Positions 52,658 through 61,844 of a DNA stretch of 64,000 nucleotides are shown piece after piece (position 1 is the stretch's first letter; every line of letters starts with the position of its first letter). The DNA comes from Granulicella sp. S190 (GTDB taxonomy: Bacteria > Acidobacteriota > Terriglobia > Terriglobales > Acidobacteriaceae). The translations under genes were made by a program, and so were the position numbers. The DNA is taken from the NCBI RefSeq assembly GCF_009766095.1, contig NZ_LMUD01000047.1, positions 191,936 to 255,935 of the forward strand, in the 5' to 3' direction. The notes under the pieces are model-generated. The model was not told where the DNA came from, searched no databases, and saw nothing but the letters and a program-made list of their open reading frames with translations.

Positions 52658-53095
52658 TCAGTTTTGTGGGTTCGGTGAGGGCGCGGGCGTGTTGTCGTCG
52701 TGATGGCCGTGGTGGAAGATTTTTCCGATACCGCGACCTGTGCCCTTGGCAATTTTTCCGGTGCCCTTAGCGGCACCTACGCCGACGTCTTTTCCGGTGA
52801 CTGCTGCGCCCTTACCGACGTTGCCGGCGGCGTTGAGGGGGTGGAGGGTGACGAGGTCTCCGGCGCCTTTTCCGACGCCTTCGGCTGCGGCTCCTGTTCC
52901 CTTGGCGGTGCCTTTGCCGATATCGCCGGCACCGCTGCCAACGTCACCACCGGGACTGCGGGGTTGGGGCTGTGGCGGGGCTTGAGTTTGTGTGGGGGGT
53001 GGCGTGGGCGTGGTCTGGGATTGGCCGCTCTGGGTGCAGATGGCAAAGGCGAAGGCGAGAAGCGCAATGAATGTAGTGGATGATCTGTGGCGCAC
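52658..53095 (-). CDS. Secreted Gly/Pro-rich low-complexity protein
   Basis: A 145-residue protein. A signal peptide (FIALLAFAFAICTQSGQSQ) is followed by a Pro/Gln segment and then a repetitive region of GKGTAKGTG, EGVGKGAG, GKGAAVTGKDVGV and similar units, ending with FHHGHHDDNTPAPSP. It is intrinsically disordered in appearance. Similar Gly-Lys repeat proteins are seen in Acidobacteria as I recall; function unknown. Confidence 0.65.
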   Translation of the reverse strand: MRHRSSTTFIALLAFAFAICTQSGQSQTTPTPPPTQTQAPPQPQPRSPGGDVGSGAGDIGKGTAKGTGAAAEGVGKGAGDLVTLHPLNAAGNVGKGAAVTGKDVGVGAAKGTGKIAKGTGRGIGKIFHHGHHDDNTPAPSPNPQN

Positions 53096-53283
53096 GGATG
53101 GGCCCTCCTGACAATTAGATGCGTCTGCTGGTGGGCGGGGTCCGGGAGCGGGTTAAGCTTCGCTCGAATGTCTCCTCCTACGATAAGGCTGCAATCGGAG
53201 ACAGGTTGATTTTGAGGAACGATCAGCCGCGCGAGATCGGAAGTGCGTGTAAGCTTGGTGTCTCAAAAAAACAGGAGGTTTTT

Positions 53284-54027
53284 ATGCACTCTGCTTCCAC
53301 GCGCCGGACGTTTCTTTCCAACTCGGCTTTAGGTGTTCTTGCAGCTGGCGTGCCGTTGTTTGGGCAGGCTGCTCAACCTGCGGCAGCGCCGTCTACGAAC
53401 CAGCCGCCTGCACCGGCTCCGCCGCCAGCCAAGCGCACGCCGATGCCGCGCATGGCGCCGCCGTATGACAAGGCCACCATCAACATGATCGGGCCGAGGC
53501 CTGGGTATACGCCGCATATCGGCACCATGGTTACGATGCTGACCTGGATGGAGCCTGCGGTGCTGGGGCCGACGCGCGACCTCAAGCAGGATCAGCTCGA
53601 CTACCTGTTCGACAAGAATGCGAATACGATCGGTGCACTGATGCTTCACCTGGCGGCGACCGAGGTTTTGTACCAGAGGATTACGTTCGGTGAGGAGAAC
53701 TTCGATAAGCTGCCGGCGGACTATGAGGCGAAGTGGGGGCCGGCGATGAATCTGGGTGCGTCTGGGCGCGAGAAGATCAAGGGGCACGATGTTGCTTACT
53801 ATCAGGACGCGATTCGCGAGGCTCGGGAGAAGACGTTAGTGGAGTTTGCGAAGAAGGACGATGCCTGGTTCACGACGGCTCTGAAGGAGCCGGGATGGGG
53901 CGGTGGGCCGGTGAATAATTTTTGTTTGTGGTTTCACGTGTGCGAGCATATCTCGCATCATGCCGGGCAGATTGATTTGCTGATTAAACGGCTGCCCGGG
54001 GCGAAGAGTGATGAGTCTGCGGGTTGA
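53284..54027 (+). CDS. Tat-exported DinB-family protein
   Basis: A 247-residue protein from ATG 53284, which is preceded by AGGAGG. The N-terminus has a twin-arginine signal (STRRTFLSNSALGVLAAGVP), then a Pro/Ala linker and a DinB-like four-helix bundle with His in LMLHLAATEVLYQRI and FHVCEHISHHAGQIDLL, the usual metal-binding positions. DinB-like enzymes include bacillithiol and mycothiol transferases; the substrate here is unknown. A longer reading from 53119 is unlikely. Confidence 0.85.
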   Translation: MHSASTRRTFLSNSALGVLAAGVPLFGQAAQPAAAPSTNQPPAPAPPPAKRTPMPRMAPPYDKATINMIGPRPGYTPHIGTMVTMLTWMEPAVLGPTRDLKQDQLDYLFDKNANTIGALMLHLAATEVLYQRITFGEENFDKLPADYEAKWGPAMNLGASGREKIKGHDVAYYQDAIREAREKTLVEFAKKDDAWFTTALKEPGWGGGPVNNFCLWFHVCEHISHHAGQIDLLIKRLPGAKSDESAG

Positions 54028-54428
54028 GTGGAGGGTTGCGAAGGAACAGGTTTTTTGAAGTGGGCCGTTGACTGGTTGAGTCGGCGGCCCATTTTTTTTG
54101 GATTTTTTCTTGCGGTGGTTACGGTGTTTTGGCGTGGTGTTTTGTATCGGCCACCCGCCGTTGCGCGTAGCACCTAAGGCCCAATTCAGTTTCATGTGCG
54201 GGCGACCCGCCTCATGTGTCGAGCCTGCACCTTGGACCTTGGTATTGATCGATACGTTCGTCCAATAGATTCCTTATCGCGGTTGTGGCGTAATCGAGTT
54301 TCCGGTAGTCGGAGCAATGAAGACAGAGCGCCAGAAAATTCTGCCTACGCTTTTCGTTCTGCTCCTGGATCAAAGGCGAATCGAGGGAGGAACTCAATGG
54401 ATGATCTGGGTTTCAGGGTGAAGAAGAG
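54028..54428. other. Intergenic region before the flavoprotein gene
   Basis: About 400 bases. A minus-strand frame (54212-54397) with protein-like composition is listed separately at low confidence; nothing else is recognised. Confidence 0.4.
54212..54397 (-). CDS. Possible 61-residue hypothetical protein
   Basis: A TTG-started frame encoding SSSLDSPLIQEQNEKRRQNF, then LALCLHCSDYRKLDYATTAI and a short charged end. The composition looks like a helical protein, but there is no family match and no clear ribosome site. It could be chance. Confidence 0.25.
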   Translation of the reverse strand: MSSSLDSPLIQEQNEKRRQNFLALCLHCSDYRKLDYATTAIRNLLDERIDQYQGPRCRLDT

Positions 54429-55691
54429 ATGTTGAACGGCAGGATCGTCATCTATGGGCGCGCGAATTCGGCCGCGGGTTACAAGATACGTGACTTCTTG
54501 ACTCGTAATTGCACTGAGTATGACTGGGTCGAACTGAATACGGATGAAGAGGCCCGGAAGCTGGCAGGAATTTCAGGAGTCGCAGATCCGCGACTTCCTG
54601 TCTGCGTTCTTAGCCAGAATAGGAGACTCTATTGTCCTAGTCTGCGCGACCTGGCGATGGCTCTGGAGTGGTTCAAAGGGCCGAAGTACGAGTGCTACGA
54701 TCTGGCGATCTTTGGTGCGGGACCAGCAGGTTTGAGTGCTGCTCTCTATGGGGCCTCTGAGGGGCTGCGCACGATCGTTGTCGAGAAGATCGCCGTCGGT
54801 GGGCAGGCTGGCAGCACCTCGAAGATTGAGAACTATATGGGGTTTCCGGATGGGATCAGCGGGTGGGAGCTCGCAAGCAGGGCACGTCAACAGGCAATAA
54901 AACTGGGAGCGGAGATTATCGTAGGCCTCGAGGGGGTCGCAGGAGAGCATCAGGATGGCTGGCAGTTCAGCTGGTTCGCCAGTGGCGAGCAGATCGCTTC
55001 GAAGGCTACGATCTGCGCTACTGGCATCGAGTACTCACGACTTGGGCTTGAACGAGAGGATTATTTTCTGAATCGCGGCCTTTATTATGGTGCCGGTTCG
55101 AGCGAAGCTGATATCTGCAAGGGACATGTAGTGATTGTGGGCGGTGGGAACTCTGCTGGCCAGGCGGCGTTGAACTTCGCGCGACAGACGCGGGTGACGA
55201 TGCTCGTCCGAGGGGAGTGCTTGAAGGACACGCTTTCGACGTACTTGCTGGAGCGCATTGAAGGTACTTCGTCGATTACGGTCCTAACGAAGACCACGTT
55301 AATTAAGCTCGAGGGAGATGATGCGCTGGAGAGAATTACGTATCGCGATGAGGCTGGCAACACCGCATCCATTGAGACACATAGCGTCTTCGTTTGTATT
55401 GGAGGCAAGCCTCGCCTCGACTGGGCAAAACCTGGGGTGCTGCATTGCGATCCGGCGGGCTACATTCTGACGGGCCCGGATCTCGACCGGTCTAGCCTGT
55501 CAGCGGAGATGTGGACAGATGGTCGAGCGCCACTCTTCATGGAATCAAGCATTCCAGGCTTGTTTGCTGCAGGAGATGTCCGCCATAACTCTACGAAAAG
55601 GTGTGCAGCAGCAGCGGGAGACGGTGCAGCCGCAGTGTCTATGGCTCATCAATTTCTGATGTCCGTGAAACATCAACCTCTAGGGCGATAG
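54429..55691 (+). CDS. Thioredoxin-reductase-like FAD oxidoreductase with N-terminal glutaredoxin-like domain
   Basis: A 420-residue flavoprotein. Residues 1-82 resemble a glutaredoxin fold without the CxxC pair (IVIYGRANSAAGYKIRDFLT). The FAD site is IFGAGPAGLSAALYG (residues 94-108), GGQAGSTSKIENYMGFP is the usual TrxR segment, and the NADPH site is VVIVGGGNSAGQAA. At the place of the redox CxxC the sequence reads GLYYGAGSSEADIC, so the disulfide centre is missing, as in the cNMP-binding-domain-linked TrxR-like subfamily. The C-terminus has SSIPGLFAAGDVRHNSTKRC. Substrate unknown. A repeat of its 3' end at 56975 indicates a decayed second copy. Confidence 0.9.
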   Translation: MLNGRIVIYGRANSAAGYKIRDFLTRNCTEYDWVELNTDEEARKLAGISGVADPRLPVCVLSQNRRLYCPSLRDLAMALEWFKGPKYECYDLAIFGAGPAGLSAALYGASEGLRTIVVEKIAVGGQAGSTSKIENYMGFPDGISGWELASRARQQAIKLGAEIIVGLEGVAGEHQDGWQFSWFASGEQIASKATICATGIEYSRLGLEREDYFLNRGLYYGAGSSEADICKGHVVIVGGGNSAGQAALNFARQTRVTMLVRGECLKDTLSTYLLERIEGTSSITVLTKTTLIKLEGDDALERITYRDEAGNTASIETHSVFVCIGGKPRLDWAKPGVLHCDPAGYILTGPDLDRSSLSAEMWTDGRAPLFMESSIPGLFAAGDVRHNSTKRCAAAAGDGAAAVSMAHQFLMSVKHQPLGR

Positions 55692-55702
55692 TGCGCGGTC
55701 TA
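55632..55702 (+). repeat. Duplicated 3' end of the flavoprotein gene, copy 1
   Basis: The last 60 coding bases plus 11 bases downstream (TCTATGGCTCATCAATTTCT ...CGGTCTA) recur at 56975-57040 with about 75-80 percent identity. Confidence 0.7.
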
Positions 55703-56103
55703 GGCTCAACGTCTCGGAGAACCTGAATCAAACGAAGCCAAGCACAACGCCTTATAACTTCGCGAACGCACCATTCCAGAACTGGGGAGTTATTTTCTCT
55801 ACGAATAACCTAGGTGGTCAAAACTACCAGGCATTGGAGTTGGAGGCTTCACACAGAATGGCGAGGGGACTGTCTTACCAGGCGAACTATACCTGGGCTC
55901 ACAATATCACCGATGCTCAGGGCGATGGACCTACCGCGTTCCAGGGTGAGACTCGCTATGGACTTGCTGATCTGAATCGTTTCGACATCAGTGCTAACCG
56001 GGGTAACGTTGTTGGAAATCGGCGTCAGCGTCTGTTGGTGACAGGGACTTACGAACTGTCCTCGAGTCGTGATGGCGGGAAGCTTCGAAACCGTCGTGGC
56101 GAC
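55692..56103 (+). pseudogene. TonB-dependent receptor fragment (interior)
   Basis: One frame, open from 55692 to 56103, encodes NLNQTKPSTTPYNFANAPFQ, FSTNNLGGQNYQALELEASH, RMARGLSYQANYTWAHNITD and RQRLLVTGTYELSS. This is typical barrel sequence of Acidobacteria TonB-dependent receptors with carboxypeptidase-like plug. It lacks a start, signal peptide and plug, and breaks after YELSS, where the barrel should go on. The piece lies directly after the flavoprotein stop codon. Such receptors import large nutrients across the outer membrane; this one cannot be functional. Confidence 0.8.
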
Positions 56104-56293
56104 TGAACAAGAAGAAGAACCCCTCGCATGGCTCTCCTTCAGGAAAAGCAAGCGTCTACAGGCAAAGAGACGGTGTTGTCTTTGTCATCGACTGGACGCA
56201 CGCAGATTTGCACAATCGGGTGCAGCAATGAGCACGTTGGAAACAGCAAACATAGGCTGTACTTTGCGACTCTGAATAAGATCGGTCCGGTGA

Positions 56294-56917
56294 ATGGAAT
56301 CTCTTCTCGCGCTGATTGGCATGGCGATTGTGCTGTTTGCCTCAACCAATGTCGATGATGTGTTTGTGCTCGCAGGGTTTTTCGCCGATAAGAGGTTCCG
56401 CACACGAGACACTGTGCTCGGTCAATATGTAGGGATCACCGCTTTGTTCAGCGCGAGTGTTGCGGCGTCCCTGCTCTCTCTGGTGATCTCTCGCGCCTAC
56501 ATCGGCCTGCTGGGAATGGTCCCTATTTTGATCGGCGGAAAGAAGCTCTTCGAACTACACCAGCCGCGCGATCGGACGAAAGAGACTTTAGACCATCACG
56601 TCGATGCCAACAGAGGCGGACGAGTCGCAACAGTAGCGCTGGTGACGTTGGCGAACGGTGGCGACAACATTGGGATCTGCACGCCATCGTTTGCTTTTCG
56701 TTCGGCACACAAGATCATCGTAATTGCTCTCGTTTTCGCCGTGATGACCGCACTCTGGTGTTTTGTAGCACACGCGATAGTGAATCATCCGAAATTGGGC
56801 TCGCCTATTCGCCGGTACGGGCAACGTGTGACTCCCGTTGTGCTAGTCGGACTTGGAGTCCTGCTCCTCTATCAAGCGGGTAGTTTCGGATTGCTGCTCG
56901 GGCGTAGTGGGTTCTAG
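56294..56917 (+). CDS. CadD-like cadmium resistance transporter
   Basis: A 207-residue membrane protein with six hydrophobic segments. The start MESLLALIGMAIVLFASTNV and DDVFVLAGFFADKRFRT, then the conserved LVTLANGGDNIGICTPSFAF, match the Cad family of small cadmium-resistance transporters. It may export Cd or a related ion. It lies between two TonB-receptor fragments and probably arrived with the rearrangement. The ribosome site is weak. Confidence 0.82.
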   Translation: MESLLALIGMAIVLFASTNVDDVFVLAGFFADKRFRTRDTVLGQYVGITALFSASVAASLLSLVISRAYIGLLGMVPILIGGKKLFELHQPRDRTKETLDHHVDANRGGRVATVALVTLANGGDNIGICTPSFAFRSAHKIIVIALVFAVMTALWCFVAHAIVNHPKLGSPIRRYGQRVTPVVLVGLGVLLLYQAGSFGLLLGRSGF

Positions 56918-56974
56918 AGAATGTTCACAGCCTGCGCCGCTCGCAGTGCCGACTCGATTCGAACAGGTCCGTGC

Positions 56975-57040
56975 GCAGTCTCTATGGCTCATCAATTTCT
57001 TCTTTCCGTGAAGTGTCAGCTCTACGGGACTGCCGGTCTA
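56975..57040 (+). pseudogene. Relic of the 3' end of a second flavoprotein gene
   Basis: The bases encode AVSMAHQFLLSVKCQLYGT, nearly the same as the end of the flavoprotein at 54429 (AVSMAHQFLMSVKHQPLG). No upstream part is present. A second copy of the gene has therefore been lost except for this tail. Confidence 0.65.
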
Positions 57041-57557
57041 CTTTGAGATAACCCTCTTAGGCATCAACAACAATCGTTTGTTGACACGAGCTTGGGGTCA
57101 TTTCATAATGGCTTCACCGTTCACCGGGCACGTCATAGCCGGGATTCGCATTAGCTGCAGTGCCATATGCTTCAACTCCCCTAGTTCGTGTAGCAGTGGC
57201 AACCAGTAGATCGAATCCCCGAGTCTCCCTTCATTGAGGGATGCACGGCAACCTCATCCGTCTTCAGACACAATCAGGCCGCATCCAGAGCTGTTCTCTG
57301 CGGAGTTCTCCCCCGTCGGTACCGCTCAGAGGTGCGCCCTTGCGAAGAGGTGAAAGCACGATGAGCAAACCCGCGACTGCGGGAGCAGCGGTGCGCCAAA
57401 AAGCTTCAGCAAATCAGTGTTTTGCTGACCAGAACTATGCCCGAGTATGAGCACTCATATTCGAGGTATGGAGCAGATCCTGGTAGAGGAAATCTTCTAT
57501 CGGGATCACTAGTAATAGCAGTTAGACGAAACAGATGCAGAGCCAAAGTCTGTTTCA
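57041..57557. other. Unassigned stretch in the decayed region
   Basis: No gene was recognised in about 520 bases. A minus-strand frame around 57110-57245 (LPLLHELGELKHMALQLM and so on) has no start and may be another remnant. Confidence 0.35.
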
Positions 57558-58097
57558 ATGGAGAGCTTCATGTCAGAATTACAATCGCCCCCAGTCAAGG
57601 CTGGTCCCAGCCTCGATGATCAGCCATTCGTGCCCAGCGGCACCCCTAACCAAGTCCCAAGCGAAGTCTTCGAAGCTGATGCCAATGTCTGGTATCACCT
57701 TGCGGTGAACTACGTCGATAAGGAAGGGAAACCTGCTTCTTCCTTTTTTTACCCGTTGGCGGCCAATGCCTCGACGTCGTTCTGGGACTACATGGCCTTC
57801 AACTCCACTTCCGGGCTGAAGCCTTCCAAGTTCAAGGTGCATCCGGCGAAGGGTGGTTATTCAGAGTGGGAGATCGATGACGGGAACTACCTCTGTCTGA
57901 AGGCCACGGGCTGGGCTTATCGCTCCTCGGAGTATCGCATTGGATGGGCGATCGTGAACGGCCACTTGTACAGCAATTACTGGAGAGGTCCGGTGGGTTA
58001 CAGGTACGACGGGGATTCGATCATCGCTCCTGTTCCCCGGGCCTATTACATTGGGATGGACCTACCGGCGTTCACTTGTGAGTTGGTTCCTGCCTAA
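57558..58097 (+). CDS. Hypothetical soluble protein
   Basis: A 179-residue protein with no signal peptide or membrane segment, beginning MESFMSELQSPPVKAGPSLD; ATG 57570 is an alternative start. The body has many aromatic residues and a repeating WEIDDGNYLCLKATGWAYRS / YRIGWAIVNGHLYSNYWRGP pattern that suggests a beta-sandwich or beta-trefoil fold, perhaps ligand binding. I do not recognise the family. Codon use is normal, so it is likely a real gene in the middle of the decayed region. Confidence 0.65.
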   Translation: MESFMSELQSPPVKAGPSLDDQPFVPSGTPNQVPSEVFEADANVWYHLAVNYVDKEGKPASSFFYPLAANASTSFWDYMAFNSTSGLKPSKFKVHPAKGGYSEWEIDDGNYLCLKATGWAYRSSEYRIGWAIVNGHLYSNYWRGPVGYRYDGDSIIAPVPRAYYIGMDLPAFTCELVPA

Positions 58098-58247
58098 GGA
58101 CGATGAATCTCGTGCAGCGAGGATGAGAGGAAGAAGGCCTTATGAGGGACCTTCTTCCTCTTTCGAATGTAGGGTTACCCCAATTAAGTCTCTCCGTAGT
58201 TATTGTCCGATGAGAAGCAGTTGCGTTTCTCTCGAATGCTAAAGCAC

Positions 58248-58661
58248 TCCGGTAAAAACGAATCAGCGCGATCGAGCAGACGGGTCTGTTCACTCTTGGG
58301 CAGCGGCCTACGGAGGCTCAGGGCAACGCGAACATTTCGCATAAGACGAAGGATCATTGGTTCAACACGGCGCTGTTTTCGCAACCTGCTCCGTTTACGC
58401 TTGGCAATGCGCCGCGAGCATTGCCGAATGCGCATGTTCCCGGTACGACGAACGCAGACCTGTCCGCAATCAAAAATAACTACATTGGAGACAGTAAACG
58501 CTACTCGGTTGCAGTTCCGCGGAGAGTTCTTCAATGCGTTCAACCATCCGCAGTTCGCGCCGCCAGATACAGGCGTGAACGATGGAAACTTCGGGAAGAT
58601 TACGTCGACGAATGCGAATTCTTCGAGGCAGGTACAACTAGCCCTGAAGTTCATCTACTGA
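58248..58661 (+). pseudogene. TonB-dependent receptor fragment (C-terminal end, frameshifted)
   Basis: One frame (about 58265-58495) encodes TGLFTLGQRPTEAQGNANIS, then KDHWFNTALFSQPAPFTLGN and AHVPGTTNADLSAIKNNYIG; another frame carries on with NATRLQFRGEFFNAFNHPQF and ends SSRQVQLALKFIY and a stop at 58659-58661. This is the usual C-terminus of Acidobacteria TonB-dependent receptors, and the change of frame near 58495 shows decay. It may be the other end of the same gene as the 55692 fragment, or another receptor. Confidence 0.8.
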
Positions 58662-59190
58662 GAATCCGCCAGGAGTTCCGGTTGCAATGAACTCCTGCTG
58701 ATTGCCTGGGTCACGGTTGCAATGACGGGCCGATTATCGTGGCGAATCGCTTTGTCAGTGGGTAGCTGTGACGTCTGCAGGCGGAAGCACGATCCACTGC
58801 CAAACGGTCTGAACGTCCAAGGCAGAGGAAGTGGCGATGCGAGAGGGCTGTGAGTTTTGCGCAGCGGAGTTTTTTAGGCGATGGTTGAAGCGAAGAGTAA
58901 AACGAGAAGGGCAATGGGTCGCTGCATGGAATGCTCCTCTTCAGTTTGGATAACGTCGGGACCGAACACTCCCTGCAGCACAACGACGGAGGCACGCTGC
59001 TCAATGTAGAGCGAGTGGCCCAGAGTGCTGAGAGCACAATAAAGCCGAACAAAAAGATGAGATGAATCCTGCTGAGATAGAGGCTGGCCAGCCTCTATAA
59101 GCGATTTTTTGATTCGTATACATCGTCTTCGGATCGCATACTCCGACGATCAGGATCCATAACGAGGCTTGTTGAGAGTCGGACTTGGAG
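58662..59190. other. Intergenic region with a perfect palindrome
   Basis: No supported gene in about 530 bases. The segment 59077-59098 is a perfect 22-base palindrome (ATAGAGGCTGGCCAGCCTCT plus AT), followed by a T6 run at 59104-59109 on the plus strand, so it could be a terminator or protein-binding site. Confidence 0.5.
59077..59109 (+). terminator. Perfect palindrome followed by T-run
   Basis: An 11-bp perfect inverted repeat without spacer at 59077-59098 and TTTTTT five bases later. A terminator for decayed plus-strand receptor transcription is the simplest reading. Confidence 0.5.
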
Positions 59191-60714
59191 TCACTTCTCT
59201 AGCTCCTTATCGTTGGGTAGAAGTTCGTAGCTTACGAAAGCCAGTTTGCGGCTGTCCGGAGACCACGAAGGCACGTTGATGGTTCCCTGGCCGCCAAAGA
59301 GTTTTGCAAGCACGTGCACCGACTTGTCCTGCATCGACATGAGATTGAGCACGACATCCTTCAGAGGCGGGTGACCGGTGACGTCTTTGTCGTAAGAGAG
59401 GAAGACCATCCATTTGCCGTCGGGTGAAAGATGTGGAAACCAATCATTGGTGTCGTCTGTGAGTACTCGCTCCTGTTGGCTGCCATCGGCTCGCATGCGC
59501 CAGATCTGCATGGAGCCGGTACGCTCTGAGTTGAAATAAATGTATTGACCGTCCGGGGAAAATTCAGACCCGTCATCGAGACCGTGAGCGGTGGTGAGCC
59601 GTGTTTCTGGGCCGCCAGCGGCGGGGACGGTGTAGATGTCGAATTCGTTATTGCGCTGGCCAGTGAAAGCTATGGTCTTACCGTCCGGTGACCAGCCGTG
59701 CCAGTAGGAGGGGCCGTCGTTGGTGAGCTGGCGAGGAGTTCCGCCTGCGATGGGCAGAAGGTAGATCTTCGATTTGTTGTCGATACCTTGGTCGCTGATG
59801 GCGATGGACTGACCGTCGGGCGAGATGCCGTGGTCGTTATTGCAATGATTTTGTAGGTCAGTGAAGATCGTGACTGGGGTGTCGCTCTTCAGCGGAAGAC
59901 GCATGATGTGACCTTCACTATTGAAGAGAAAGAAGGAACCATCCCGTGACCAATTTGGAGCTTCGAAGTGGCTGGGAGCAACGTACTCGACGTGGCGGTC
60001 AGTCGAAGCTACGGTTGTGGTTTCGAGAGCGCTGTATAGCGTCAACTTTTCGGCGCCGGCTGGAAGATGAGTCAATTTGACATTTGAAAAGATCGCCGTC
60101 TCAGTGACGTTCTTATCGTGAGCGCTGACGCCGATACCGATGTAGAACGAGCCGGCTAAAGGCAGTTTGGTAGAGGCGCCGGAGACATGCAGTTTGCCAT
60201 CGGCGCCTGAGACGAAGGCATAGAAATAATCACCACGTTTTTCGAGGCGTACGGTTTTTGGACCGACGGCATTGGCTTCAACCTCATGAGTGTGGCCACC
60301 TGTCGCCTCTCTAAATTGTAGAGAGGTTAGACCGTCTCCGTGCCGCGCGAGGTCTACGGATTTGGAGTCAGTATCGAGGGATTCCCTGATCATGAGGACG
60401 GCCTTGCGGTGGTTATTGCCGGTTGCGCCGACGAAGTCGATATCGGCAGTCAAGGCCACGTCTCCGGAGACTTTAGTCCATAGGTAGTGGAAGTCGTCTT
60501 CCGCAAACCACATATTATCCCCGCTGCCGGTGACAGTGTAAGTGCCTTTGGTGGCGTCGTATTTTACTGAGCCGGGGTGAAGGACGGTTCCTACATCTTT
60601 TTGTTGTTGAAAGATGCCTAGAGATTGGGCGCTTGTAAATGCAGGGGTAAATGTCAGGATGACAGGGAGCGCACAGCGAAGAAGGGAGAGCAAACGAATG
60701 CTGGAAAGAGACAT
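59191..60714 (-). CDS. Secreted TolB-like beta-propeller with N-terminal DUF1349-type domain
   Basis: A 507-residue exported protein. The signal peptide ends near FTPAFTSAQ. Residues 30-215 form a concanavalin-like domain of DUF1349 type (YTVTGSGDNMWFAEDDFHYL, ADIDFVGATGNNHRKAVLMI). Residues 240-500 are WD40-like/TolB blades with the repeated 'SPDG' motif (GISPDGQSIAISD, GWSPDGKTIAFTGQ, EFSPDGQYIYFNSERTGSMQ, HLSPDGKWMVFLS). The combination suggests binding of a polymer, probably sugar. The VOC gene lies 18 bases upstream on the same strand, so they form one operon. Confidence 0.88.
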   Translation of the reverse strand: MSLSSIRLLSLLRCALPVILTFTPAFTSAQSLGIFQQQKDVGTVLHPGSVKYDATKGTYTVTGSGDNMWFAEDDFHYLWTKVSGDVALTADIDFVGATGNNHRKAVLMIRESLDTDSKSVDLARHGDGLTSLQFREATGGHTHEVEANAVGPKTVRLEKRGDYFYAFVSGADGKLHVSGASTKLPLAGSFYIGIGVSAHDKNVTETAIFSNVKLTHLPAGAEKLTLYSALETTTVASTDRHVEYVAPSHFEAPNWSRDGSFFLFNSEGHIMRLPLKSDTPVTIFTDLQNHCNNDHGISPDGQSIAISDQGIDNKSKIYLLPIAGGTPRQLTNDGPSYWHGWSPDGKTIAFTGQRNNEFDIYTVPAAGGPETRLTTAHGLDDGSEFSPDGQYIYFNSERTGSMQIWRMRADGSQQERVLTDDTNDWFPHLSPDGKWMVFLSYDKDVTGHPPLKDVVLNLMSMQDKSVHVLAKLFGGQGTINVPSWSPDSRKLAFVSYELLPNDKELEK

Positions 60715-60732
60715 AAGCCACCTCGGAACGAA

Positions 60733-61662
60733 CTAGTTTTTGGGGCTGCTGGCGGTGAAGTCTGAACAACATGGTTTGGCGACCGGCTGAAACTCCATGA
60801 GTTCAACACGGGTTCCGTCAGGATCGTAGAGATTGGCTTGCCACTTTCCGTCCTTGCCCATCTGCGGACCGTCATGCTGAGGGCTTAGGAATCGATCCTC
60901 GCGAAACAAGGTCGTTACTGCCTGCTCCATATTGGGCACACCGATAGAGAAATGATTCAATACGTCCATTTCGTGCTTGTCGACCTTGGCGAGAGGGACA
61001 TCTGAACCTTCGCCAACCAGCATATATTCGATCCAGTCATGACCGTCAGGCACCTGCTGGGAGACCCAGTCAAGGTGGCCGGGTTGCATGGAACCATACC
61101 AGTAAGGCCGAAATCCCAAGACATCTTTGTAGAAACGATCTTCGGCATCTTTGCTGTGCACGAGGTAGCCGACGTGAATGATGCGGGTGCCGATCGGCTT
61201 GGTGGGCTGCAGCTTTGGTAGTTGACCAATCTGAATGAATTCCACCTCGTTACCTTCGGGATCTTTGGTCTCAAACCAGTGGCTGCCATCGCTGCCGGCC
61301 TGCAGGGGAGCGACCTCTTTTACGCCGTGAGAGAGGAGGTACTCTCGCAGGATGGCTGCATTTGCCGTGCTGTAGGAGATGCGCGCCATTCTGCTCAAAC
61401 CATGCTGGGTGGGTAGCGGAAGTACTTCGACAAATTGCGTTGGGCTGAAGTAGAAACGCGTGCCATTAGGACTCTGCGGGTCAGAGCCTTTAGACGCGCC
61501 TAGACTGAAGGTGTAAAAGTGCTCGCTTGCCGCGGGATCACTTGTAAAGACAGACATGTGCGAGATGCCTGTAATAGCTGGTCGACTCTGTTGGCCGAGT
61601 ATGCTTGCGGTGGTTGCGAGCATGCAGGATGCAAGACCAAGGGTACGTTTCCACTGAATCAT
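60733..61662 (-). CDS. Exported VOC-family (glyoxalase-like) protein
   Basis: A 309-residue protein from ATG 61662 with a signal peptide (LGLASCMLATTASILGQ). Two VOC modules follow: TGISHMSVFTSDPAASEHFY with FETKDPEGNEVEFIQIG, and IIHVGYLVHSKDAEDRFYKD with LYDPDGTRVELMEFQP. The His and Glu of the metal site are present in both. Substrate is unknown; the family covers lyases, dioxygenases and binding proteins. It precedes the TolB-like gene by 18 bases in the same transcript. LacI lies 180 bases upstream. Confidence 0.87.
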   Translation of the reverse strand: MIQWKRTLGLASCMLATTASILGQQSRPAITGISHMSVFTSDPAASEHFYTFSLGASKGSDPQSPNGTRFYFSPTQFVEVLPLPTQHGLSRMARISYSTANAAILREYLLSHGVKEVAPLQAGSDGSHWFETKDPEGNEVEFIQIGQLPKLQPTKPIGTRIIHVGYLVHSKDAEDRFYKDVLGFRPYWYGSMQPGHLDWVSQQVPDGHDWIEYMLVGEGSDVPLAKVDKHEMDVLNHFSIGVPNMEQAVTTLFREDRFLSPQHDGPQMGKDGKWQANLYDPDGTRVELMEFQPVAKPCCSDFTASSPKN

Positions 61663-61844
61663 TGCTGTCACATCCGTTCGCAACACAATTTGTGCATCGG
61701 GAAATACGCGCAATTATACCCAAAGGAAGAGAGTCGTGGGAACGTTATCATTAACGAGGGCAAAGAGACACTGATCCGTCATTAAACGATGGCGACTCGC
61801 TTTGCAGGAATTAGGTTGTCAGCGCCGATGCTGGGTGTGGGAGC

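Noticed and set aside
57200-57240. A GATCGAATCCCC stretch resembling a tRNA T-loop
   Set aside because: No acceptor stem, D-arm or anticodon arm could be built around it.
58711-59052. A 113-residue minus-strand frame
   Set aside because: No signal peptide, ribosome site or protein-like pattern; Ser/Cys/Arg-rich content typical of non-coding DNA.
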